64,000 nucleotides of DNA. Origin: Bog-532 sp963732345 (GTDB lineage: Bacteria; Actinomycetota; Actinomycetes; Streptosporangiales; Streptosporangiaceae). The notes beneath the pieces were generated by a model. It did not search any database and was not told where the DNA came from. It saw only the letters and a program-made list of their open reading frames with translations. The stretch lies in NCBI GenBank assembly GCA_963732345.1, contig CAVSZI010000019.1, positions 62,001-126,000 of the forward strand. Direction: 5' to 3'. The translations under genes were made by a program, and so were the position numbers. This document shows, one piece after another, positions 16,753 to 31,902 of this stretch. Each line of letters starts with the position of its first letter. The stretch's first letter is position 1.

Positions 16753-17964
16753 TTACCGGGCCTGGCCGAGCAGCTTGGCGATACGCATGACGCCTTCCTC
16801 GAGATCGGCGTCGCCGAGCGCGCAGGACAGCCGGAAGTACCCCGGCGTCCCGAACGCCTCGCCCGGCACCACCGCGACCTCGGCCTCGTCCAGGATCAGC
16901 GCGGCCAGTTCGGCGGAGCTGGCCGGGCGGCGCCCGGCGATCTTCTTGCCGAGCACCCCCTTGACCGACGGGTAGCAGTAGAACGCGCCCTGCGGCTCGG
17001 GGCAGACCACCCCGGGGATCTCGTTCAGCATCCGCGCCATCGTCCGCCGGCGCCGGTCGAACGCCTCGCGCATCGGTACGACCGCGGACAGGTCACCGGA
17101 GACGGCGGCGAGCGCGGCGGCCTGCGCGACGTTGCACACGTTCGACGTGACGTGCGACTCGAAGTTGGTCGCCGCCTTGATCACGTCGGCCGGGCCGATC
17201 ATCCAGCCGACCCGCCAGCCGGTCATCGCGTACGTCTTGGCCACGCCGTTCACCACCACGCACTGGTCCACGACCTCGGGGGCCACCACCGGCATGGAGG
17301 AGAATTTTGCGTCGCCGAACACCAGGTGCTCGTAGATCTCGTCGGTCACGACCCACAGCCCGTTGGCCGCGGCCCACCGGCCGATCTCTGCGACCTGGTC
17401 CGGCGGGTAGACCGCGCCGGTGGGGTTGGACGGCGACACGAAGAGCAGGATCTTGGTCCGCTCGGTCCGCGCCGCTTCCAGGTCAGCGACCGACGCCAGG
17501 TAGCCGGTGCTCTCGTCGGTCGCCACCGGGACGGTGACCCCGCCCGCCAGTGCGATGGCTTCGGGGTAGGTGGTCCAGTAGGGCGCCGGGACGAGCACCT
17601 CGTCGCCGGGGTCGAGAAGCGCCGCGAACGTCTGGAAAACGGCCTGCTTGCCGCCGTTGGTGATCAGGACCTGGCCCGCCGTGACGCCGAAGCCGGAGTC
17701 CCGGGCGGTCTTGTCGGCGACGGCCTGCCGCAGCTCGGGCAGTCCGGCCGCGGGAGTGTACTTGTGGAACCGCGGCTCCGCGCACGCTCGCTGAGCGGCC
17801 TCGACGATATAACTGGGGGTGGGGAAGTCGGGCTCACCGGCCCCGAAGCCGATGACCGGCCGGCCGGCCGCCTTGAGCGCCTTGGCCTTGGCGTCGACCG
17901 CCAGTGTGGCCGATTCGGCGATCGCGGACAAGCGCGCGGAGATGCGTGGATGTGTCGTTGGCAT
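16753..17964 (-). CDS. aspC: Aspartate/aromatic aminotransferase, PLP-dependent class I
   Basis: A 403-residue fold-type I aminotransferase from ATG 17964. Motifs: GFGAGEPDFPTP near residue 38, ITNGGKQAVFQTF, substrate-binding VSPSNPTGAVYP, PLP Asp in VVTDEIYEHLVFG, and PLP Lys in GVAKTYAMTGWRVGW. A C-terminal Arg in GYFRLSCALGD binds the carboxylate. It most likely transaminates aspartate. The longer upstream open frame to 18129 is not protein-like. It sits between tRNA-Trp and adenosine deaminase, as in other actinobacteria. Confidence 0.9.
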   Translation of the reverse strand: MPTTHPRISARLSAIAESATLAVDAKAKALKAAGRPVIGFGAGEPDFPTPSYIVEAAQRACAEPRFHKYTPAAGLPELRQAVADKTARDSGFGVTAGQVLITNGGKQAVFQTFAALLDPGDEVLVPAPYWTTYPEAIALAGGVTVPVATDESTGYLASVADLEAARTERTKILLFVSPSNPTGAVYPPDQVAEIGRWAAANGLWVVTDEIYEHLVFGDAKFSSMPVVAPEVVDQCVVVNGVAKTYAMTGWRVGWMIGPADVIKAATNFESHVTSNVCNVAQAAALAAVSGDLSAVVPMREAFDRRRRTMARMLNEIPGVVCPEPQGAFYCYPSVKGVLGKKIAGRRPASSAELAALILDEAEVAVVPGEAFGTPGYFRLSCALGDADLEEGVMRIAKLLGQAR

Positions 17965-18172
17965 ATACCCATGGTGACACCTACAGCCGGTGCCCTGCAC
18001 ATGGATGACCCTTCCGTGGTGCGGCCGTCCCCCCGGACCAGTTCGACGGGGGCGCGTATGCGGGCTAGACTTCCGGGACTGATGGTGTTCCGTCGTTGCT
18101 GGCGCATGCCTCCGGATGGCGCCACTCACCAGGTGGCGGCCGGAAGGCGGAGCTGGCCGGGCCGCCAGGCGA

Positions 18173-18246
18173 AGGGCAGTAGCTCAATTGGCTAGAGTCC
18201 CGGTCTCCAAAACCGGTGGTTGGGGGTTCGAGTCCCTCCTGCCCTG
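18173..18246 (+). tRNA. tRNA-Trp (CCA anticodon)
   Basis: Cloverleaf with a perfect acceptor AGGGCAG/CTGCCCT, anticodon stem CCGGT/ACCGG around loop CTCCAAA (anticodon CCA), T-loop TTCGAGT, and discriminator G as in tRNA-Trp. It lies 55 bases before secE, the standard actinobacterial arrangement. Confidence 0.97.
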
Positions 18247-18301
18247 CAACAGACACTGTGTGTAGGAAGCACAAACCGTTCAGCACTTCATAGGTGAGGA
18301 C

Positions 18302-18553
18302 ATGGCGACTCAGACGCGCGGTGAGGCCGCGGAGAGACGGGGTGGCGATAAGCCCCCCGCACGGCGGAACCGCACGTCACCGGCGCTGTTCTTCCGCCAG
18401 GTTGTCGCCGAACTCCACAAGGTGCTCTGGCCGACCCGCAAGGAACTGGTCACGTACACGTCCGTCGCCCTGGTTTTCATAGGCTTGATGATCGCGATCG
18501 TCACCAGCCTGGACTACGGCTTTACCAAGCTGGTCATCGCGCTCTTCGGCTGA
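18302..18553 (+). CDS. secE: Preprotein translocase subunit SecE
   Basis: An 83-residue SecE. A basic cytoplasmic N-terminus is followed by the conserved FFRQVVAELHKVLWPTRKEL amphipathic segment and one transmembrane helix (about residues 53-75). SecE clamps SecY in the SecYEG channel. GTGAGG precedes the ATG. It begins the secE-nusG-rplK-rplA run. Confidence 0.95.
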   Translation: MATQTRGEAAERRGGDKPPARRNRTSPALFFRQVVAELHKVLWPTRKELVTYTSVALVFIGLMIAIVTSLDYGFTKLVIALFG

Positions 18554-18678
18554 CGGGCCAGCCGGCCCGGCCGGGCGGGCCGTGGCGCCTTCGCTAGCTC
18601 GATGTTGTGGCTGGTATCGGTATCTGGCGCCTGGAAGCGCGGAAGAATCCGCGAGGAAGCATAGAAGGAAGAGCAACT

Positions 18679-19620
18679 GTGTCCGAGCCCCAAGTGCAAG
18701 TGGGCGATTCCGCAGCCGCCGACGAGGCGATCGCAGGGTTCGAGCGAGGCGGGGAGGCCGACGTGACCGAAGACTCCGGCGCCCCGCCGGAAGAGACCGG
18801 GCCGTACGAGGACGGCGACTCCTCCGGCGAGAACCTGTCCGGCGGATTCGGCGAGGACGCCGTACTGGCGGACGGCGCCGCGGACGAGCCTGTGGCCGCC
18901 GGCGAGACGGCCGCGGCCACCGATGAGACGGCCGCGGAGCCGGGAGACGCCGAGCCGGGAGACGCCGAGCCGGGAGACGCCGAGCCGGGAGACACCGAGG
19001 CGTCGGACGAGGGTGAAGCCGAGGCGCGGCTTGAGGCCGACCCGGTGGAGGAGTTCACGCGCCAGCTCCGGGCAATGCCCGGTGACTGGTATGTCATTCA
19101 CTCCTACGCGGGTTATGAGAACCGGGTGAAGACCAACCTGGAGAACCGGATCTCCTCGCTCAACATGGAGGACTACATCTTCCAGATCGAGGTCCCGGTG
19201 CACAAGGTGACCGAGATCAAGCAGGGCAAGCGGCAGCAGGTTCAGGAGAAGGTGCTGCCCGGCTACATTCTGGTCCGGATGGAGCTGACGGACGAGTCGT
19301 GGGCCGTGGTCAGGAACACCCCGGGTGTGACCGGGTTCGTCGGCCTGTCCAGCCGTCCCTCAGCGCTCAGCCTGCGCGAGGTGGCCGGGCTGCTCGCGCC
19401 GGAGCCCGAGGAGCAGGTCAAGCAGGCCGAGGCCGCGAAGGCGCCGACCGTGGACTACGAGGTTGGCGAGTCGGTTACCGTGATGGACGGCCCGTTCGCG
19501 ACGCTTCCGGCAACGGTGAACGAAATAAATGCCGACACGCAGAAGCTGAAGGTGCTGGTGTCGATCTTCGGCCGGGAGACGCCCGTCGAGCTCTCCTTCG
19601 ACCAGGTCGCCAAGATCTGA
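18679..19620 (+). CDS. nusG: Transcription termination/antitermination protein NusG
   Basis: GTG 18679 follows GAAGGAAGAG and gives 313 residues, much longer than E. coli NusG. The first 130 or so residues are an acidic Ala/Glu/Asp-rich extension that includes four nearly identical Glu-Pro-Gly-Asp-(Ala/Thr) units (DNA 18954-18995). Then comes the NGN domain (DWYVIHSYAGYENRVKTNLE, later VLPGYILVRMEL) and a C-terminal KOW domain (VGESVTVMDGPFATLPATVN). NusG contacts RNA polymerase, Rho and ribosomal S10. Acidic extensions are known in actinobacterial NusG. Confidence 0.95.
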   Translation: MSEPQVQVGDSAAADEAIAGFERGGEADVTEDSGAPPEETGPYEDGDSSGENLSGGFGEDAVLADGAADEPVAAGETAAATDETAAEPGDAEPGDAEPGDAEPGDTEASDEGEAEARLEADPVEEFTRQLRAMPGDWYVIHSYAGYENRVKTNLENRISSLNMEDYIFQIEVPVHKVTEIKQGKRQQVQEKVLPGYILVRMELTDESWAVVRNTPGVTGFVGLSSRPSALSLREVAGLLAPEPEEQVKQAEAAKAPTVDYEVGESVTVMDGPFATLPATVNEINADTQKLKVLVSIFGRETPVELSFDQVAKI

Positions 19621-19715
19621 CCGCAGAGCAAAGCTCCGGCCGGCCTAGACCGGCCGGGTGAGAACGAGCCCGGCGACCCGCCGGGCCATCCGGGATCGAA
19701 CAAGGGAAGGGAACC

Positions 19716-20150
19716 ATGCCTCCAAGGAGGAGAAGGGTCGCTGCGGTTGTCAAGGTGCAACTGCCGGCCGGCCAGGCTACCCCGGCGCCGCCCGTCGGTA
19801 CCGCGCTTGGCCCGCACGGCGTGAACATCATGGACTTCTGCCGGCAATACAACGCCGCGACCGAGGCCCAGCGGGGCAACATCATTCCGGTCGAGATCAC
19901 GATCTACGAAGACCGGTCGTTTGAGTTCGTCACCAAGACGCCGCCCGCGCCCGAGCTGATCAAGAAGGCAGCCGGGGTCGCCAAGGGCAGCAGCGAGCCG
20001 CACAAGACCAAGGTCGGCACCATTACCGCCGCCCAGGTCCGTGAGATCGCCCAGACCAAGATGCCCGACCTTAACGCGCGGAGCATCGAGATGGCCGAAC
20101 GGATCATCGCCGGGACCGCCCGCTCGATGGGCATTCAGGTCCGGGGCTGA
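19716..20150 (+). CDS. rplK: 50S ribosomal protein L11
   Basis: A 144-residue L11. The N-terminal domain contains VKVQLPAGQATPAPPVGTAL and GVNIMDFCRQYN. The C-terminal rRNA-binding domain contains VGTITAAQVREIAQTKM. L11 forms the GTPase-associated centre and is the thiopeptide binding site. The ATG follows GGAAGGGAACC. It is the first gene of the rplK-rplA pair. Confidence 0.97.
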   Translation: MPPRRRRVAAVVKVQLPAGQATPAPPVGTALGPHGVNIMDFCRQYNAATEAQRGNIIPVEITIYEDRSFEFVTKTPPAPELIKKAAGVAKGSSEPHKTKVGTITAAQVREIAQTKMPDLNARSIEMAERIIAGTARSMGIQVRG

Positions 20151-20271
20151 CGCAGGCCGCTCCGGCAGGGTGAACCCCGGCCGGGACAACAGAAGACGGC
20201 ACAAGATGCAGGCGTGGGAGGGCCGGGCGCGGCCCCAGGACCACGACCTCCTCAGCTGAGCAGGAGAAAGA

Positions 20272-20994
20272 ATGAAGCGCAGTAAGGCGTATCGCAACGC
20301 CGCCGAACAGATCGACCGTGACCGGCTTTACAGCCCGCCCGAGGCCGTGGCCCTCGCCAAGTCGGCTTCGGTGACCAAGTTCGACCCGACCGTCGAGGTG
20401 GCCCTCCGGCTCGGAGTCGACCCCCGCAAGGCCGACCAGATGGTCCGCGGCACCGTCAACCTGCCGAACGGCACTGGTAAGACGGCACGTGTCCTCGTCT
20501 TCGCGACCGGTGACCGCGCCGAGCAGGCCCACGCGGCCGGCGCGGACTACGTCGGCTCCGACGACCTCGTGGAGCGGATTCAGGGCGGCTGGCTGGACTT
20601 CGACGCGGTTGTCGCCACCCCGGACCTGATGGGCAGGGTGGGACGCCTCGGCCGGGTCCTCGGCCCGCGTGGCCTGATGCCGAACCCCAAGACTGGCACG
20701 GTCACCCCCGACGTGGCCAAGGCAGTGTCCGATATCAAGGGCGGCAAGATCGAGTTCCGCACCGACCGGCAGGGCAACCTGCACTTCGTGATCGGCAAGG
20801 CCTCGTTCCCGTCCCGCGCGCTGCTGGAGAACTACGCGGCCGCCCTGGACGAGGTGATCCGGCTCAAGCCGGCCGCCGCCAAGGGCCGCTACGTCAAGAA
20901 GGCGACGATCACCACGACCATGGGCCCCGGCATCCCCGTCGACCCCAACAAGACCCGTGGTTTCGTCGAGGACGAAGAGCCCGCCGCGGTTTAG
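20272..20994 (+). CDS. rplA: 50S ribosomal protein L1
   Basis: A 240-residue L1 of the L1 stalk. Diagnostic segments are NLPNGTGKTARVLVFATG, GPRGLMPNPKTGTVTPDVA and the C-terminal TMGPGIPVDPNKTRGF. L1 usually represses its own L11-L1 mRNA in bacteria, and no operator was assigned here. The ATG follows AGGAGAAAGA. An array of intergenic repeats begins directly after its stop codon. Confidence 0.97.
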   Translation: MKRSKAYRNAAEQIDRDRLYSPPEAVALAKSASVTKFDPTVEVALRLGVDPRKADQMVRGTVNLPNGTGKTARVLVFATGDRAEQAHAAGADYVGSDDLVERIQGGWLDFDAVVATPDLMGRVGRLGRVLGPRGLMPNPKTGTVTPDVAKAVSDIKGGKIEFRTDRQGNLHFVIGKASFPSRALLENYAAALDEVIRLKPAAAKGRYVKKATITTTMGPGIPVDPNKTRGFVEDEEPAAV

Positions 20995-21190
20995 CCCAGG
21001 GGGGCGACCCCCTGGAATCCCCGCTGCGCTCCGCGCCCCGCGGTGGTACTTCACCGAGACACCGGCCGCTCACCGGGCACAAGGCCCGGTTCGTTAGGCC
21101 GGTATGAGCGCCTCGCCGTAACCTGCTCGGGTGCTCGCCGACACACTGGCCACTCGCCGGGGCACAAGGCCCGGGCTCGCCAGGCCGGTA
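20995..21190 (-). repeat. Dispersed repeat element: module B plus two module A hairpins
   Basis: Reverse-orientation copy. Positions 20998-21053 are module B (GGGGGGCGACCCCCTGG and then the GCGCTCCGCGCC core). Positions 21061-21103 and 21145-21189 are two module A hairpins. Each has outer arms of about 7 bp (ACCGGCC/GGCCGGT, and ACTGGCC/GGCCGGT with one T-G pair), an internal loop, and an inner CCGGGC-rich stem. Each is followed by the conserved box seen in complement as TACGGCGAGGCGCTCAT (diverged in the second). It separates rplA from the rplJ promoter. Confidence 0.8.
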
Positions 21191-21242
21191 GCGATCACCT
21201 CGCCGTAGCCGTGTGCCGTAGCCGTGTGGCGCGGAGCGCGAT

Positions 21243-21271
21243 TTGGCGGAGGGACCGGGGGCCCGTATGCT
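21243..21271 (+). promoter_or_regulatory. Promoter for rplJ-rplL
   Basis: TTGGCG (21243-21248) and TATGCT (21266-21271) are 17 bases apart, a good principal-sigma promoter. It is placed so that transcription would begin just before the GGCCGAAGACC start of the L10 leader. Confidence 0.65.
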
Positions 21272-21277
21272 GTGAGG

Positions 21278-21447
21278 GCCGAAGACCGCAGGTTGTCACG
21301 AGCCATCCGGCTCGGGTGACCGAAGGTCCCGTGAAGAACGGGCATCCTGCGCAGGTAACTGAGCAAGCTTGTGGTGCCTGGACTCCTGCCCGGGGATCAT
21401 GACGAAGCCCCAGTGCGCCTGCGCCTGGGGCGTTTCGCTTTACGGGC
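21278..21447 (+). ncRNA. Ribosomal protein L10 leader
   Basis: The untranslated region upstream of rplJ starts with GGCCGAAGACCGCAGG and contains GGTGCCTGGACTCCTGCCC, characteristic of actinobacterial L10 leaders. It ends in a strong hairpin GCCCCAG/CTGGGGC (21408-21432) followed by GTTTCGCTTT, which looks like an attenuator. In other bacteria the L10-L12 complex binds this leader to shut down rplJL. Boundaries are approximate. Confidence 0.65.
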
Positions 21448-21565
21448 ACTTCTTCGTGCGCATCGGAGACATTTCCCGGCCCTGTCGCGGGGCCGCGTGA
21501 GTCCTGTCCGGGCTCGCGACGGCCGCGATTCGGCGGCGCCGGGTCCGGCAGGAGAAAGGAGGCCC

Positions 21566-22249
21566 ATGGCGAGAGCGGACAGGGTGGCTGCCGTTACGGA
21601 GCTCACCGACCGTCTCCGGGAATCGGACAGCGTCGTGCTGACCGAGTACCGCGGGCTCAGCGTTTCGCAACTCCGCGCGCTTCGTCAGTCGCTCGGGGAC
21701 AACGCCACCTTCAGCGTGGTCAAGAACACCCTTACCAAGATCGCGGTCAGCGAGGTCGGTCTTCAGGACCAGCTCGCGCCGCTGCTTTCCGGCCCGTCCG
21801 CCATCGCGTTCGTCGGCGGCAACGTGGTCGAGGCGGCCAAGGGCCTGCGTGACTTCTCCAGGGACAACCCCGCTCTGGTGATCAAGGGGGGCGTGCTCGA
21901 CGGCAAGGCGCTCACGCCCGACGAGATCACCCGGCTGGCTGACCTGGAGCCGCGCGAGGTTCTGCTCGCCAGGCTGGCCGGCGCCATGACGGCGTCGATG
22001 TCCCGCGCCGCCGCGGTGTTCAACGCGCTGCCGACGCAGGTCGCCCAGCTTCTCGAGGCTCTGCGGGTCCAGCGGGCCGAGCAGGGCGGCCACAGGAGGC
22101 GGCGCCGGAGGCGCCCGCCGAGGACGCGGGCGAGGACGCGGGCGAGCCTACTGGCGAGAGCCCAGCCGGCCGCGCCGGCGAGAGCTGACCCGCCCGCGGC
22201 CGGACCTGATGGCCGCGAGGCATCGATGACACAGATAGACGCCAGGTAG
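21566..22249 (+). CDS. rplJ: 50S ribosomal protein L10, C-terminal tail out of frame
   Basis: ATG 21566 follows GAAAGGAGGCCC. The first 170 or so residues are normal L10 (VLTEYRGLSVSQLRALRQSL, VVKNTLTKIA, then GPSAIAFVGG), including the helix that binds L7/L12 dimers. After about 22085 the frame as written becomes an Arg-rich tail that runs to 22249. One frame over, the same DNA encodes an acidic Ala/Glu/Pro tail (EAPAEDAGEDAGEPTGES) ending at TGA 22188. That is the composition expected for actinobacterial ribosomal-protein tails. One base appears to be missing between 22080 and 22110. The functional body of L10 is unaffected. Confidence 0.9.
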   Translation: MARADRVAAVTELTDRLRESDSVVLTEYRGLSVSQLRALRQSLGDNATFSVVKNTLTKIAVSEVGLQDQLAPLLSGPSAIAFVGGNVVEAAKGLRDFSRDNPALVIKGGVLDGKALTPDEITRLADLEPREVLLARLAGAMTASMSRAAAVFNALPTQVAQLLEALRVQRAEQGGHRRRRRRRPPRTRARTRASLLARAQPAAPARADPPAAGPDGREASMTQIDAR

Positions 22250-22266
22250 ACGGAGGAACCAGCACT

Positions 22267-22656
22267 ATGGCGAAGCTCAGCACCGACGACCTGCTCGAGG
22301 CGTTCAAGGAGATGACCCTCCTTGAGCTGTCGGAGTTCGTGAAGCAGTTCGAGGACACGTTTGACGTCAAGGCCGCCGCACCGGTCGCCGTCGCGGCCCC
22401 GGCCGCCGCCGGCGGTGGGGCCGAGGCCCCGGCCGCGGAGGAGAAGGACGAGTTCAACGTCACGCTCGAGGCCGCGGGCGACAAGAAGATCCAGGTCATC
22501 AAGGAGGTCCGCACCCTCACCAGCCTCGGGCTGAAGGAGGCCAAGGACCTGGTTGACGGCGCGCCCAAGGTCGTGCTCGAGAACGTCAACAAGGAGGCGG
22601 CGGAAAAGGCTAAGGCGGCCCTCGAGGGCGCCGGCGCCACGGTCACCGTCAAGTAA
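22267..22656 (+). CDS. rplL: 50S ribosomal protein L7/L12
   Basis: A 129-residue L7/L12: an N-terminal dimerisation helix (LLEAFKEMTLLELSEFVKQF), an Ala/Pro-rich hinge, and a C-terminal domain with KKIQVIKEVRTLTSLGLKEA that recruits translational GTPases. It is 17 bases downstream of the rplJ frame as read here, and the ATG is preceded by GGAGGAACC. Confidence 0.97.
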   Translation: MAKLSTDDLLEAFKEMTLLELSEFVKQFEDTFDVKAAAPVAVAAPAAAGGGAEAPAAEEKDEFNVTLEAAGDKKIQVIKEVRTLTSLGLKEAKDLVDGAPKVVLENVNKEAAEKAKAALEGAGATVTVK

Positions 22657-22672
22657 GGCCAGCACCCACCGC

Positions 22673-22707
22673 GCGGCGCGGGGCCGGCCCGGGCCGGCCC
22701 GCGCCGC
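22673..22707 (+). terminator. Strong hairpin after rplL
   Basis: Arms GCGGCGCGG and CCGCGCCGC enclose a second GCCGGC/GCCGGC stem with one bulged G and a four-base loop. GTTTCGC follows. It lies between rplL and the rpoB promoter and probably terminates or attenuates the rplJL transcript. Confidence 0.65.
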
Positions 22708-23078
22708 GTTTCGCTGTGCCGGGCCAGGGCCGCTCCTGGGCAGGACCGCCCGGAAAAGAAATTTCTCCGGCGCGGAATGTTTGCGTGTACCGGCTGGTTG
22801 TGCTAGGCGGCTAGAAACCACGTACCGGTTTCGCGCCTGCTCCGTAGATCTCTGCTATCGCGGTACCCGGCCCGGGCCCGCCCGGTCGGCCGAGACACTG
22901 AAAACGTGCCTCACCTGCTGAATCAAGAGGTATACCCTGCTAGGAACCGCTTACACGTCCAGGCTTGTGTGGCATCTGTCACGACATGAAGTCGCCCGAT
23001 CTGCCGGGTGGAGGCTTGACGTTTCGGCGCAGACGAGCAATGCTGCGGAGCAGTCGTGATCCTGAAAGTGGCGTATAG

Positions 23079-23108
23079 TTGACTAGCGGTGTCGCCTTGG
23101 GCTACACT
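23079..23108 (+). promoter_or_regulatory. Promoter for rpoB-rpoC
   Basis: TTGACT (23079-23084) and TACACT (23103-23108), separated by 18 bases, form a good principal-sigma promoter about 115 bases before rpoB. The rest of the 566-base rplL-rpoB gap contains no gene. A TATAGT at 23074-23079 could belong to a second start. Confidence 0.65.
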
Positions 23109-23222
23109 GCTCATTTGCGCTGCACTCTAACGTCCTCGGTTCCTCGCTCCCAGGCGGCATAGCCGTGGGGCGTTTGGCGTGCGTGCGGTGATAGGTCCGC
23201 CACAAGTTCGGAAGGATCCCTG

Positions 23223-26684
<3,462 letters not shown>

Positions 26685-26759
26685 GTGCACCTGGGCAGCC
26701 CCGTACGCCGGGGCTGCCCGACCGCACTCTTAATCCGGATCTACCCAGGGGAAGTGCAA

Positions 26760-30632
<3,873 letters not shown>

Positions 30633-30650
30633 CCACCGGCTCGCGCCGCG

Positions 30651-30680
30651 AAGGGCTCCCGGCTCGGTCCGGGAGCCCTT
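30651..30680 (+). terminator. Terminator hairpin after rpoC
   Basis: AAGGGCTCCCGG (30651-30662) pairs perfectly with CCGGGAGCCCTT (30669-30680) around a six-base loop, 19 bases after the rpoC stop. There is no long T run, as is common in actinobacteria. Confidence 0.75.
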
Positions 30681-30686
30681 CCGTAT

Positions 30687-31085
30687 ACCGGCCCAGCGAA
30701 CCGGGCCGCCAGGCCCGGTTCGTGGCCACCCGCGCGGCTTACGGCGAGGCGTTCATACCGGCTAGCGAGTCCGGGCCTCCGGCCCGGCGAGCGGCCGGTG
30801 TGCCGGCGATGTACCACCGCGGGGCGCGAAGCGCAGCGGGGGGTTCCGGGGGGTCGTCCCCCGGGCCAGCACGGCGAGTCCGGGCCTGCGGCCCGGCGAG
30901 CGGCCGGTGTGCCGGCGATGTACCACCGCGGGGCGCGAAGCGCAGCGGGGGGTTCCGGGGGGTCGCCCCCCGGGCCAGCACGGCGAGTCCGGGCCTCCGG
31001 CCCGGCGAGCGGCCGGTGTGCCGGCGATGTACCACCGCGGGGCGCGAAGCGCAGCGGGGGGTTCCGGGGGGTCGTCCCCCCGGGT
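30687..31085 (+). repeat. Dispersed repeat array: module A hairpins and a tandem 109-bp repeat (about 3 units)
   Basis: A truncated module A (30687-30719) is followed by the conserved box ending GTTCAT and a complete module A (30757-30798). From 30765 a unit of 109 bp is repeated at 30874 and 30983 with a few differences. Each unit is a module A inner hairpin (GTCCGGGCC/GGCCCGG), GGCCGGTGTGCCGGCGATG, and module B (CGGGGCGCGAAGCGCAGCGG, then a GGGGGGT-rich palindrome). No gene is present. The array lies between the rpoC terminator and the str promoter. Confidence 0.85.
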
Positions 31086-31164
31086 TAACACAGGAAATGA
31101 AATCGCCGGCCGCGGCGTTGTGTACACTGTCTGAGGCACAAGGGATCTGGTGCCGGGCCTCATT

Positions 31165-31193
31165 TTGACCATTGGGCCTGGCCTGGGTAACCT
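31165..31193 (+). promoter_or_regulatory. Promoter for the str operon (rpsL-rpsG-fusA)
   Basis: TTGACC (31165-31170) and TAACCT (31188-31193) are separated by exactly 17 bases. A second TACACT box about 65 bases upstream (near 31125) has no clear -35. Transcription would give a leader of about 325 bases before rpsL. Confidence 0.6.
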
Positions 31194-31526
31194 GTGTCTT
31201 CGTGCTCGTAACAAGGCGGGCACGTATGCGTGTCAGCAGGCGGGACGGCAGCGAGCCCGGAGCCCTTGAGGGCCGGGTGCGGGCCGGATAGCCCTGACCG
31301 CTTGGTTACTCCCCGAACTAACGCCGGCTCGTAATGGGCCGGGCGTGCCCTGAGGTCGGCGACACGCCCGACCACGGGGGTCGGGACGGGAGATAAAACC
31401 GCAGGTGAGGCCACGTCAAAAGGGCGCGGATTGGCCGTGCGGACTGGCAGGAAGAGACGCGCCCCGGCGCGAAAGAAGAGACGCGCCCCGGCGCGCCGGC
31501 GGAGATACAGGGAAGACGGAGACTCG
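31194..31526 (+). promoter_or_regulatory. Long untranslated leader of the str operon, with a 24-bp tandem repeat
   Basis: No protein-like frame fits this 333-base leader. It contains a CGGGCGTG/CACGCCCG hairpin at about 31343-31370. Near its 3' end the 20-base sequence GAAGAGACGCGCCCCGGCGC occurs twice, at 31451-31470 and 31475-31494. In many bacteria this leader region responds to S7 or S12. No specific binding site is claimed here. Confidence 0.4.
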
Positions 31527-31901
31527 GTGCCCACGATCCAGCAGCTTGTCCGGAAGGGCCGCCAGGAGAAGGTGGCGAAGACCAAGACCCCGGCGCTGAA
31601 GGGAAGCCCCCAGCGCCGCGGCGTGTGCACGCGTGTCTACACGACCACGCCGAAGAAGCCGAACTCGGCGCTCCGCAAGGTGGCGCGTGTCCGGCTGACC
31701 AGCCAGATCGAGGTCACCGCCTACATTCCCGGGGTTGGGCACAACCTGCAGGAACACTCCATCGTGCTCGTCCGCGGCGGCCGCGTGCGCGACCTGCCCG
31801 GTGTCCGGTACAAGATCATCCGCGGTTCGCTCGACACCCAGGGTGTCCGCAACCGCAAGCAGGCACGCAGCCGCTACGGCGCGAAGAAGGAGAAGAGCTG
31901 A
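31527..31901 (+). CDS. rpsL: 30S ribosomal protein S12
   Basis: GTG 31527 opens a 124-residue S12 (PTIQQLVRKGRQEK start). The decoding loop TTPKKPNSALRKVARVRL has Lys at 43. The second loop reads GGRVRDLPGVRYK, placing Arg at position 88, where most bacteria have Lys. Substitution of that Lys by Arg is a known streptomycin-resistance change in mycobacteria. The upstream Arg/Lys-rich extension of the open frame is leader sequence, not S12. rpsG starts two bases after the stop. Confidence 0.97.
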   Translation: MPTIQQLVRKGRQEKVAKTKTPALKGSPQRRGVCTRVYTTTPKKPNSALRKVARVRLTSQIEVTAYIPGVGHNLQEHSIVLVRGGRVRDLPGVRYKIIRGSLDTQGVRNRKQARSRYGAKKEKS

Positions 31902-31902
31902 C

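Noticed and set aside
22080..22110. Programmed -1 frameshifting in rplJ
   Set aside because: No slippery heptamer or well-placed pseudoknot is visible. A one-base deletion or sequence error is simpler.
30765..31085. CRISPR array
   Set aside because: The units are 109 bp long and contiguous. There are no short repeats separated by unique equal-length spacers and no cas genes.
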